Below, one piece after another: positions 12,276 through 22,727 of a stretch of 64,000 nucleotides of DNA. Source of the stretch: Pratylenchus scribneri (Eukaryota; Nematoda; Chromadorea; Rhabditida; Pratylenchidae); the NCBI GenBank assembly GCA_030063045.1, contig JAQSEB010000060.1, positions 434,001 to 498,000 of the forward strand, given 5' to 3'. Under the pieces are notes generated by a model, which ran no database searches, was not told the DNA's origin, and was given only the letters and a program-made list of their open reading frames with translations. Position 1 is the stretch's first letter; each line of letters starts with the position of its first letter. A program made the translations under genes and the position numbers.

Positions 12276-12693
12276 GGGATTGGAAAACTCTTTATTTATT
12301 TAATCCAACATTGGCGTCGATGGAGTTGAAAAATGAATGAGAATTTGAGTTGTAATTTGTAAAAAAAATAATTCAGAAATATAAAATCCATATTGCATTT
12401 TCAAACTTCACTTGGCATCAATTACATGTGCTTGAAAATGGTTTTTAAAGATTTTCGACATATCATTTTGGTAGATTCTCTTATTAAAAATTGCTTAGAT
12501 ATTCATAATTATTATTTTTTTGCTTGAATTCTGAAATTACAAAGTCTTCTGCTCGAAATTCAAAGAAATGCTGGAGGTATTTCTCCCATTATTTCAATAA
12601 AAAAAAACACAATTAATCTTAATTAGTTCTATTATATCTTTTTCAAAAAAATGGTTGCAGAGAAATGCATCCTCGCGCCGCCTGGGTCTGGGC

Positions 12694-14091
12694 TAGGGTT
12701 GTAGCCCCGACCCGAACCCGACGCGAAAACCCCGGAAACCCCGACAATTTTCCCCCCGAAAACCCCGACCCGAAGAAATTTTCGAGAACCAGAAAACCTC
12801 GACCCGAACCCGATCTTCATCCCGAACTTTTTCTACCCCGAAAATTATTTGAAAAGTTATTTTTAAAATTATTTTTCAAAGCGAATACATGTTAATTTAT
12901 CCTTTTTCTGTAAAAAGTATACAATATATCAAAAAAATTTCGCGCTCGCGCCTATCGGCGCTCGCAAATGTTATGTTGTTTTCTAATTTCATACAATTTT
13001 CTCAAAATTTTTGATCTTTAAGTCTAGAAATTAGTAAAAAATTTCGCTCGCGCCTATCAGCGCTCGCAATTTCTGAATTTTTTTTTGGAAAGAGTTGACT
13101 TATAGAAAATGTTTGCCTTTAACCCTATTCGAAAAAATTTTTTGGCTGCACCTTTGTAGGAGAGAAATATTCTTATAAAGGAAAATCTAATAAAAAATTG
13201 TTGGATCATCTCAAAAGGAGACATCTAGATAAATTGCGCAAAAAAAGAACCATTGAGACGGAATCGATCAAAATTTTTCGCTATTTTTGTCGCAAAATAA
13301 AAATTTTTCGGTATTCCTTGGGAATTGCGGTCCCAAATTTTTTTTTTTTTTGAATTTTAAAAAATTGGTTTTTGGGGGTTTTCGGGGGCGTAAAACACAA
13401 ATCTTTCATCCATTTTGTCATATCTTACCATCTTGGTAAGATAATGCCGACCTTTGCCACGAAAATGTCAAGGGTGGACCAAGGTCAATTTTCAAAATAT
13501 TTTCAATATAGGCGTATTATAGCTTAATCGACGCGGCTCGGCGAGCTGAATCTAATGGTATCATTTTTATTATGCAATAATGACATATAGGTAAGTTATG
13601 ACCAAAATAAAAATTTATCTTGGTAAGTTATTTAGGCCTCTAACTTGAGCCAATCGCAATATTATTAAATAAAATTGGTACCATTAGATTCAGCTCGCCG
13701 AGCCGCGTCGATTAAGCTATAATACGCCTATATTAAAAATAATTTGAAAATTGACCTTGGTCCACCCTTGACATTTTCTTGTCAAAAGTCGGCATTATCT
13801 TACCAAGATGGTAAGATATGACAAAATGGATGAAAGATTTGTGTTTTACGCCCCCGAAAACCCCCAGAAACCAATTTTTGAAAATCCAAAAAAAAAAATT
13901 TTTTTTGGGACCGCAATTCCCAAGGATTACCAATTTTTCATCTTTTTCTAGCAAATTTTCAATCCCCGAAAACCCCGAAACCCCGACCCGAAATTTTCGA
14001 GAACCCGAAAACCCCGAAAAACCCGACCCGAAAATTTATATCCCTGAAAAAACCACCCCGAAAAAACCCCGACACCGGGGCTACAACCCTA
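12694..14091. mobile_element. hAT-like foldback element with TAGGGTTGTAG ends, 1.4 kb
   Basis: Starts TAGGGTTGTAGCCCCGACCC and ends with the inverted form GGGGCTACAACCCTA. Exact 8-bp duplications GTCTGGGC flank it (12686-12693, 14092-14099). The arms are CCCCGA-rich and much more G+C-rich than the surroundings. It is inserted inside a promoter module: removing it joins CCTGGGTCTGGGC to TAGAGCTCATTCAG, which matches the uninterrupted module at 22.13 kb (CCCGGGTCTGGC..TTCAG). A second element is nested inside it. No transposase. Confidence 0.85.
13310..13931. mobile_element. Foldback hAT-like element nested in the 12.7-14.1 kb element, 622 bp
   Basis: Ends GGTATTCCTTGGGAATTG and its inverse. 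8-bp target duplication AATTTTTC at 13302-13309 and 13932-13939. Arms of ~240 bp around a short centre; each arm carries TCGACGCGGCTCGGCGAGCT (13528 and inverted near 13700). Near-identical in sequence to the element at 40883-41503, so recently active. Confidence 0.9.
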
Positions 14092-14099
14092 GTCTGGGC

Positions 14100-14868
14100 T
14101 AGAGCTCATTCAGTAGATATTGAGGTAGAGAATAACGTAACTTTTTTTTGTTCATCATCCTTCAACATCAATCAAAACCAGCAGAAAATTTACCATTTTT
14201 AACTTGCTCTAGCAAATAAAAATATTCAAATTTTAGCTGGAGGCAATTTCCTTCCCAAGCCACAATTCCATCTAAATATGACCCTATTTTATTAATGACA
14301 GTATGGGCATTGGGCACTAGGCATTGACAGAGATATTGATAGGCTGACTATCCAATCCAACACTGTCTCTCAGATTGAAGGAAGAAACAGCATAAAGTTC
14401 TATTTTAGTATTCTAGAATATTCTAGAAAAATATTCAAATTTTAGCTGGAGGCAATTTCCCAAGCCCCTACCAATTCCATCCATGCACCCCCCTCAATAA
14501 CGTAGTCTCAGAATGCGCAATGGTATTTAGGTAGACTATCTATACCAATTCAACAGTGACGCCGATGAAGGTGATGTGACCTATATAAAAGAAGGGAGAA
14601 ATCAACTCAAATTCAAATCTCATTTTCATTTTCCAATTATTTATATTTTTTTATTATTATTTGCTGTTTGCCTTGATAAACAGAAAAAAGTAGACGGTAA
14701 ATTTGCAATTTGCAACAAATTTATTTTAATTTTGTCAAGATTTTAGGCGTTATTTTTATTTATTTGAGGCTAATCTCTTTCAATTTACATTTTTCTTATC
14801 AATTCAAAATATTTCAGATATCCAATTTTCATAAATTTTTCATCAAACTTCTCAAAAAATATACAAAA
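14100..14868 (+). promoter_or_regulatory. Promoter modules and TATA box of the 14.9 kb SPRY gene
   Basis: Two partial copies of the conserved module: AATATTCAAATTTTAGCTGG followed by AGGCAATTTCC near 14236, and again near 14444. A TATA box, TATATAAAAGAAGGGAGAAA, starts at 14582; the same element in the same setting is at 22461 upstream of the other complete type I gene. The TATA box is 287 bp from the start codon, so the 5' UTR is long or contains an intron. Confidence 0.6.
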
Positions 14869-17566
14869 ATGGATCCAAATAACAGTGGATTTATAGTTGA
14901 GGATGAGCTGAATGAATCCGATTTTACAGCGGTTTCATCCATTGGAGGAATGGATATGAAACAAATTGTCGACAAAATTAAAAAATTGGAAGTAAAATTT
15001 TGATCGAAAAATTTAATAATAATTATTTTTAATTTAGGACATAGTCAAGAAAAATGCAATGGGAACCAGCAATGGAGACCAATCGGGAATGATGCAAATG
15101 GGTTTACAGATCGGTGAAAAATTTGGCAAAATGAAAATTAAAATGGATGGAATTGGCAAGGAAAATAGTGAAATGAAAGATGGAATGGCAAAAATGATGA
15201 AAGAATTTGAAGAATTAAAGAAGGAAAATGAAGGACAAAAGGAAGAATTTGGGAAATTAGCTGAAGAAAATGGCAAATTGAAGGGTGAAAACGCAGAAAA
15301 AGGCGATGAAATGGAAGAAATGAAGAAGGAAATTGATGAATTGAAAGCGGCAAAGCAGGTAGAAAATACTGCCATTGAAGAATTGAAGGAAAAAAATGGA
15401 CGCAAATTGAGGGAAATGGCCGAATTAATCGCTCAAATTGGTGGAAAGAATGCCGAATTAGAAAGGAAAATTATTGAGAAGGATGGCAAAATTGAAGAAT
15501 TGACGGTAGTAAATGAAGAATTGAAGGAAGCAATGACCAAATTGAAGGATGGAATCGATGGGAAGAATGCCGAATTGGAAGGAAAAATTGCCGGATTGAA
15601 GGAAGAAGATGAAAAATTGAAGGAAAAGATGGCCGAATTGCAGAGGAAAATGGAAGAGGTAAAATTAGTCAATTTAAATTTGGAATTTTATGTAAATTAA
15701 TTTAATTAATGAAAATTTATCTGCTGTTGACATTCCATGAAAATATTTTTATATAAATTTTTATTCTATAAATCTATAAAAATTAATTTAAAATAATAAA
15801 TGCAAATTTTTTCCAAATTTTTTCATTATTAACCCTTTTAATAAGGGAAAATGCAAACAATATTTATTCTCAAAAGAAATTATAATTTCAGATGGCCAAG
15901 TTGACCGAACAAATTGGCGGAATTGAATGGGTCAAATATGATTGGAAGGCATTCAAATTGGATTCAGCGCATTGTGGACCGAGATTGACAATTTCTGAAG
16001 GAGGACTCGTAGTAAAACATTCTGGCTCAAATGGTAAAAATTTAAAAAAAAGGAAATTTTTTTAATTTAATTATATTTAAAGGAACCAACATTGTTCTTG
16101 CCAATTTTCCTATTCCATCATTCAATTCAAATGCCATCAATAAGTCGACAATTGCCTTTTATTTCGAAGTGCAAATTCTTATTAGTCAGTAAGTGAATAT
16201 TTTACTATTTTATAAATACAAATTTATTGCTTAGAAAATAAAATTCGGACAGAATAAGCATAAAAATTAATTTTAATTTCTAAAGAACATTATAAATAAT
16301 GAACCAATAATTTATGCTTTATTCAGGGGTTATAATACTGGCATTGGATTTTGTACCCAACAATTTTCATTGGAAGGCAGTTGGCTTGGAAATGTGAACA
16401 ATTCAATTGGAATTTGGGGCAAAAGAGGAATGCTAATTGATGGAATCGATACCAAATTGGGAAATGTCGATGAATATTTCAGTACAGGGGATTTTGTTGG
16501 CATTGGCATAATCCACAAACCAAACTCAAAAATGGAATGTTTTTCAACATGGAATGGCCAAGTGCTGGGTAAAAATAATTAACTCTAAAATTTTAAAATA
16601 AAAATTAAGAATATCGGAAAAATTGTAGTTTATGGTAACTTCTCAGATTCGGACGAGTGATAGCTCATTCGACAGCGCTCATCGAGCTGAGCACAAATAT
16701 GTAAAAATTTCCCGGGGGCAACCACTTTTGGCCAAGTTATGGCCATATGAAAATCGGAAAAGTGAAGGGTCCCCCCTATGGGTCAAAAAGTTTGAAAATT
16801 TTTATTTGGACATATTATAGCTCAATCGACGCGTTTCATTAAGCTAAGCACGAATCTGACATTATTTTCACCTAAAACTCGAAAATAAAAAAGTTACAGT
16901 CGCGCAAAGGAAATACGGGTTGGAACTGCTCCGGTGGGCATTTCAGAGTGGACTCCTCCGTGTGCTCCGCCTCCGCGCGACCAGACGAGCGCTTGGCTCG
17001 CTTCGCTCGCCAAGCACTCGTCCAGTTCCCGCGCTTCGGCTACGCACACTCCGGAGTCCACTCTTACATTCCTCCGCAGTTCCAACACATTCCAGCGAGA
17101 CAAAAATGGTCATAGCTTTTTTAATTTTGAGTTTTAGACGAAAGGCAGATTTGGATTCTGCTCATCGAATAGCGTCGATTGAGCTATAACTTGACCAGAA
17201 AAAATTTTTGAAAATTTTTCAACCAAAGGGGGGACCCTTCACTTTTAAGGGTGAATAATTTTAAGTGGCCATAACTTGGCGAAAAGTGGTTGCCCCCCGT
17301 GAAATTATTGCATATTCGTACTCAGCTCGTCGAGCGCTGTTGAATGAGCTATCATACGTCCGAATATGAGAAGTTACCATAAACTACAATTTTACCAGAA
17401 TATCAAATTAAATTATTTTAATTCAGGGAAAGCAGCATTGCCATCAAAATTTGTCGAATGCCAACTTTACCCAGCTATCTGTTTATATCATAGTGACAGT
17501 TCAATTCGTGTCAATTTTGACAAGAATAATTTCCAATTCAAGGAATTTGGGCATGTCCTTCAATAA
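14869..17566 (+). CDS. Coiled-coil/SPRY protein, type I (457 aa)
   Basis: Exons 14869-14991, 15038-15658, 15892-16033, 16083-16188, 16327-16568, 17427-17566; phases 0,0,1,2,1; TAA 17564-17566. Exon 1 is MDPNNSGFIVEDELNESDF. Exon 2 encodes ~207 residues of Lys/Glu heptad coiled coil. Exon 3 begins MAKLTEQIGGIEWVKYD, the type I hallmark. SPRY motifs: YFEVQI, IGFCTQQFSLEGSW, NSIGIWGKRG, GDFVGIGIIH, MECFSTWNG, LYPAICLY, SSIRVNF. No signal peptide, so likely an intracellular adaptor. The last intron (858 bp) is enlarged by a foldback element at 16616-17396. The gene is intact, preceded by duplicated promoter modules and a TATA box. Confidence 0.88.
16616..17396. mobile_element. hAT-like foldback element in the last SPRY intron, 781 bp
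   Basis: Left arm GGAAAAATTGTAGTTTATGG is inverted at the right end (CCATAAACTACAATTTTACC). Exact 8-bp duplication AGAATATC at 16608-16615 and 17397-17404. The centre (about 16915-17100) is unusually G+C-rich and itself palindromic (GTTGGAACTGC ... GCAGTTCCAAC). It contains several GCTCATTCGACAGCGCTCAT-like blocks related to the shared foldback core motif. Short ORFs here are by-products of the G+C-rich centre. Confidence 0.9.
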
Positions 17567-18729
17567 TGGGAAATGAACAGGGAAACAAAAATAAGAAAGA
17601 ACAAGGAATATTTTGATTATTTTTAATTCGAATTTATTCCATTCAATTTTTATAAATTCTTAGTTAAAATTTACTAAATTTCGGTCCTTAATTTAAAATA
17701 TTTAAAATCAATTTTTCACCTTCAGTTGTGGTTCATAATTCATATTCTTAAGCATAAAACCTTTTGATGAATTTAAAATATTGCCCAATCGGAAAATAAT
17801 ACAATATTTTACTCTGACAGAAAATTTCTCATGAATTTGCTAATTTTACAATTTAATTTAATTTTAATGTCCAATGTTTATTTTTATAAATGTTTAAAAA
17901 TTAACAAAGCAGAAAATAATTATAGAAGATTTGGCAGCAGGTGGATGATATTCATATTTTACGTAAAAAAATAAAATTATTTAACAGATAGAAAAATGGT
18001 TAAATAAAAACACGTTTAAATACCCCCTATTTGACCAAACCATGACAAATTATAATTATACATACAACTCGATTCTTATTAATCTTTTTAGTATAGATAG
18101 CTCAATCACACATCGAATGGGACCAAATACAAATTTAATAAATTCAAAAGTTTTCTGCCATGGATACCATTTTGGGCTTCAAAAAAGACTTCGAGGCAAC
18201 TATCCCTCCGTCAAAGTTTAAATAATCCATTTATTTTTATCGAGTCCGTTATGTATGTCTTTTCAAAAATATGCTAGAAGCGAATGCTAGTCTAGGCTTG
18301 GCTTGGTCATCAGTCAGCATTAAAACACTAAATTCACTGCAGGGAACAGAAGGAGAATGAGCATTCCATTTCGGCGTTCCTAGCTCTAGCAGAATATTCA
18401 ATTTTTGCTCGAGGCAATTTTCCCCAAGCCATAATTCCGTCCATAAATGTCAATTTGGGCCTTGGGCGCTGGCATCTTCTATCCAATCCAATTCAAGGCA
18501 GAAAACAAAACCATTGTCTCATTTGATGCATTTTTCGGTGCTAGCACTTTCCCGAAAAGCACTTTTAATTTTTTCCAAACCGGTTTTCTGCTATTTAGAG
18601 AAATTTAATCAAAAAACAAATGATAATTAAACCCTTATAATTTCAATTTAATGATTCGATGGAAATGGAAACTAATTCCTTCTAATTCAGAGAAAAAGAT
18701 AACCAATATTCATCTTATTTCTACAAAAA
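17567..18729 (+). promoter_or_regulatory. Intergenic region with promoter module of the 18.7 kb gene
   Basis: After ~600 bp of featureless A+T-rich DNA, 18185-18600 contains the conserved module: ATATGCTAGAAGCGAATGC, GGCTTGGCTTGGTCATCAG, CTGCAGGGAACAGAAGG, then TTGCTCGAGGCAATTTTCCC at 18406 and TAAATGTCAATTTGGGCCTT. A CTGCTATTTAGAGAAA TATA-like segment near 18589 matches the other type II gene (near 3928). No coding exon seen. Confidence 0.55.
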
Positions 18730-21700
18730 ATGGATCCAAATAACAGTGAATTTATTGTCGATGATGAGCTGAATGAATCCGATTTTTCGGACGTCTCGTC
18801 TGGTATTGAAATGGACCCAAAGGAAATGGTCAAAAAAATTCGAAAATTGGAGGTAAACTTTTGGGTTCTTTTCGGTTATCTGTCGTCATATTTTCTCCAT
18901 TTACTCCCAATTTTTTAATAAATCCTAAAAATTATGTTTTTCCATCAATTTCTACCTAAATATGGAAAAGAAAATGAAAATTTCGAGAATTTTTTTGGTA
19001 CCTGACGATAGATAGCTGAAAATTACCATTTTTATTCTAAAATTTAATTATTTTAAATTTTAGGATATGGCAATAAAAAATGCGAATGGCACAAATGTTG
19101 GAGAACAATTTGGAATGATGCAAATTGGTTGGAAAATTGGCAAGGAAATTGGCGAATTGAAGAATAAAATGGATGGAATGAAAGATGAAATGGCAAAAAT
19201 GAAGGAGGAATTAAATGGATTGAAGGCAGAAAATAAAGAATTGAAGGAAGAAATTGGAAAAATGGTAGAAATAAATGAAGAAAAATTCGCTGAAATAGAA
19301 ATAATGAAGAAAGGAATTGAAGAATTGAAGAAAGAAAATGGCGAATTAAAAGAAGAATTGACGGGAAATGGACATGCATTGAGGGAAATGAAGAAGGAAA
19401 TGTTGGAATTAACGGCCCAAATTGTTGGAAAGAATGCTGAATTTGAGGGGAAAATTGTTGAGAAGAACAGTAAAATTGAAGAATTTGAGGCAGAAATAAA
19501 TGGAATGAAAAATGGAATTGATGGAAAAAATATAGAATTGGAAGGCCAAATTGCTGCATTGAAAGGAGAAAATGCAAAATTGAGAGGAAAGACAAATGAC
19601 TTGGAAGTGCAATTCGATGGTGTAAGTTTAGACAATTTTAATTTGTAATTTTAAATTAATAAAATTAATGAAAAATTTGTAATAAAAAAACCTTATTAAT
19701 TCATTTAATCAAAAAACATTTAAAAATTGGTAATTTAGGTATTTTCGAATTATAAAATTTTTTTAACTTTTTTGGGGAAAGTTCAAAAAAATAATAAATA
19801 TATTTTCACAAAATTTCAGTTGCCCTTTTTGACCAAAATAATTGATGGGATTCAATGGGCAAAATATAATTCCAATGAATATAAATCGCATTTGAAATTT
19901 GGGCCAAAATTAACAATTTCCAGGGAAGAATTAATTGCCAAACATGCTGGCCCAAATGGTAAAATTAAATAATGGAAAATGGAATAAAAACAAAATATTA
20001 TTTTTAAAGGTACAAACATTGTTCTTGCCAATATGCCAATTCCAGGATTTAATTTATTTAGAAAAAATAAATTGACAATTGCATTCTACTTTGAAATGGA
20101 AATTCTCAGCAGCAAGCAAAATTGGTAATTAATTTGTATTTACATTGGAAATTAAAATTATATAAAATTTTTAATTATAAAAAAATAATTCACACAGAGG
20201 TTTTGATCACTAAAAAATTTTTCGTAATTGAAAAACGAAATTTCGAAGGGTCAAAAAAATTTTCGAAATCGGAAAACGAAATTTCGAAGGGTCAAAAAAA
20301 TTTTCGAAATCGGAAAACGAAATTTCGAAGGGTCAAAAAAATTTTCGAAATCGGAAAACGAAATTTCGAAGGGTCAAAAAAATTTTCGAAATCGGAAAAC
20401 GAAATTTCGAAGGGTCAAAAAAATTTTCGAAATCGGAAAACGAAATTTCGAAGGGTCAAAAAAATTTTCGAAATCGGAAAACGAAATTTCGAAGGGTCAA
20501 AAAAATTTTCGAAATCGGAAAAACGAAATTTCGAAGGGTCAAAAAAATTTTCGAAATCGGAAAACGAAATTTCGAAGGGTCAAAAAAATTTTCGAAATCG
20601 GAAAACGAAATTTCGAAGGGTCAAAAAAATTTTCGAAATCGGAAAACGAAATTTCGAAGGGTCAAAAAAATTTTCGAAATCGGAAAACGAAATTTCGAAG
20701 GGTCAAAAAAATTTTCGAAATCGGAAAAACGAAATTTCGAAGGGCCAAAAAAATTTTCGAAATCGGAAAACGAAATTTCGAAGGGTCAAAAAAATTTTCG
20801 AAATCGGAAAACGAAATTTCGAAGGGTCAAAAAAATTTTCGAAATCGGAAAAACGAAATTTCGAAGGGTCAAAAAAATTTTCGAAATCGGAAAACGAAAT
20901 TTCGAAGGGTCAAAAAAATTTTCGAAATCGGAAAACGAAATTTCGAAGGGTCAAAAAAATTTTCGAAATCGGAAAACGAAATTTCGAAGGGTCAAAAAAA
21001 TTTTCGAAATCGGAAAACGAAATTTCGAAGGGTCAAAAAAATTTTCGAAATCGGAAAAACGAAATTTCGAAGGGTCAAAAAAATTTTCGAAATCGGAAAA
21101 CGAAATTTCGAAGGGTCAAAAAATTTTTCGAAATCGGAAAACGAAATTTCGAAGGGTCAAAAAAATTTTCGAAATCTAAATTTCGGTGTCAAAAAAATGA
21201 CCGAAATCGAAAAAAACGAAAATCGAAACACTCCCTAATTGACACTAAATTTAATTTTGATAAAAATGAAAAATAAATAAAATAATATATTTTTAGCAAT
21301 GCTGGAATTGTCATTGGATTTTGCGGCAAATCATTTCAATTAGAAGGCAATTGGCTTGGCAATGAGAATACTGATTCAATTGGAATTCGGCAAAAAGGAA
21401 TAATGCAAATTGATGGATGCTTGCATAAATTCGGAAATGTTGACGGATATTTTAGTGAAGGGAATTTTGTTGGCATTGGCATAATCCACCATAAGAAAAA
21501 TTCCAAAATGGAATGTTTTGGCACTTGGAATGGCAAATTGTTGGGTAAAAATAATTTAAAAAAATTTTCGAAATTTAATAATATTAAAATTGTTTAATTA
21601 AAATTAAGAAAATAAATAATTTAAATTTAGGTAAGGTTGAATTGCCCCAAAAATTTGTCGACCTTCCAATTTTCCCTGCTATCAATTTATATTATGCCGA

Positions 21701-21770
21701 CGATTCAATTCGCATTAATTTTGATATGGATAAATTCCAATTCAAAGATTTCGGACATGCCCTTCAATAA
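18730..21770 (+). CDS. Coiled-coil/SPRY protein, type II (440 aa)
   Basis: Exons 18730-18852, 19064-19621, 19820-19958, 20010-20124, 21297-21544, 21631-21770; phases 0,0,1,2,1; TAA 21768-21770. Exon 1 is MDPNNSEFIVDDELNESDF. Exon 2 is a 186-residue coiled coil. Exon 3 starts LPFLTKIIDGIQWAKYNS (type II). SPRY motifs: YFEMEI, IGFCGKSFQLEGNW, DSIGIRQKG, GNFVGIGIIHH, MECFGTWNG, IFPAINLYY, DSIRINF. No signal peptide. Best paralogue is the gene at 4117; here intron 2 is 198 bp and lacks the tandem insertion. Intron 4 is expanded to ~1.2 kb by a minisatellite-bearing element. Intact. Confidence 0.88.
20196..21237. repeat. 41-bp minisatellite expanded inside a foldback-type element
   Basis: About 23 head-to-tail copies of a 41-bp unit (ACGAAATTTCGAAGGGTCAA plus AAAAATTTTCGAAATCGGAA and one base) occupy about 20236-21178; a few units are 42 bp. 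Near-matching 8-bp repeats ATTCACAC (20188-20195) and ATTGACAC (21238-21245) flank the whole insert, and its right end (CGAAATCGAAAAAAACGAAA ... CTCCCTA) resembles the element at 59705-59918. Because 41 is not a multiple of three, all frames stay open and give a spurious 384-codon ORF; it is not a gene. Lies in intron 4 of the SPRY gene. Confidence 0.85.
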
Positions 21771-22727
21771 TGTGAAATGAATATTAAAAAAAATGAGAAA
21801 TAAAATGCTATCAGTTTTTCAATTTGCTTATTTTTGTAGATTTTTGGAACTTAATTTAAATATTAAATCAAACTTTCACTTAATTTAAAGAACATATGTA
21901 TGTGTCCATTTGAAAAATTAAAATATTCTTCAGCTGAAATAAATATAAATGTAAAATTTGGCTTATTCTAGCCATTCACTCAAATTTGATTCTTTTAATT
22001 TTAATGCCAATTTTTTTTCCTTTGTCAACACTTTGGAATAAAAAATAATCCAGGGGTATTAAAAGAGGTTATATCGGGTCCATTATTATGTGTGCCTTTT
22101 TCAAAAAATATGCTCGAAGCGAAATGCAACGGTGCCCGGGTCTGGCTTATTCAGAACTAATTCAGCACAGAGGCATTGAGAAGGAGAGAATAAAAAAGTA
22201 ATTTTTATTTGCTCATCATCATAATTCATCTTCATTCAAAAAAGCACAAAGTTCTACTATATTTAGTAATTTGTATTCAATTCATCTTCTAGCTCTAGAA
22301 AAATATTCAAATTTTATCTTGAGGCAATTTCCCAAACCCCCAATTCGATCCATTCCCCCCCCCCCCCCCCCCCCATAATGTCAGTATGGGCATTGGTAGA
22401 GGGTAGACTATCCATCCAATCCAACACTGTTGCCGAATGACGATAAAAAGATGGATGACCTATATAAAAGAACGGAGAAATTAACTTAAATCTCATTTTC
22501 ATTTTCCCAATTATATATTTTTTATTGTTATTTGTTGCTTTCCTTAATAAACAGAAAAAGTAGACTGTGAATTTGCAAAATTGCAATAAATCTATCTTAA
22601 TTTTATCAAGATTTTAGACGTATTTTTATTTATTTGAGGCTAATCTCATTTCATTTTACATTTTTTCCAGATATCCAATTTTCATAAAGCTTTTATCAAA
22701 TTTTTCAAAAAACTTTAGTCTTCAAAA
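21771..22727 (+). promoter_or_regulatory. Intergenic region with promoter module, poly-C run and TATA box
   Basis: The conserved module occupies about 22095-22420: ATATGCTCGAAGCGAAATGC, GTGCCCGGGTCTGGCTTATT, AGCTCTAGAAAAATATTC, then CTTGAGGCAATTTCCC near 22318 and ATAATGTCAGTATGGGCATT. A run of 20 C (22355-22374) interrupts the segment that is a short C-run in the paralogues. TATA box TATATAAAAGAACGGAGAAA at 22461, 267 bp before the start codon. Confidence 0.6.

Noticed and set aside
12665..12895. G+C-rich ORF starting MHPRAAWVWARV
   Set aside because: It is read through the CCCCGACCCGAA arm of a transposable element.
12694..14091. Mutator-type element with 9-11 bp duplication
   Set aside because: The duplication can be read as 9-11 bp, but with 8 bp (GTCTGGGC) both ends become perfect inverted repeats TAGGGTTGTAG, which fits hAT better and matches the other elements.
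16894..17189. ORFs on both strands around the G+C-rich centre
   Set aside because: Palindromic transposon centre; open on several frames because of base composition.
20122..21276. 384-codon repetitive protein
   Set aside because: Produced by the 41-bp minisatellite, which leaves several frames open; lies within a spliced intron of the SPRY gene.
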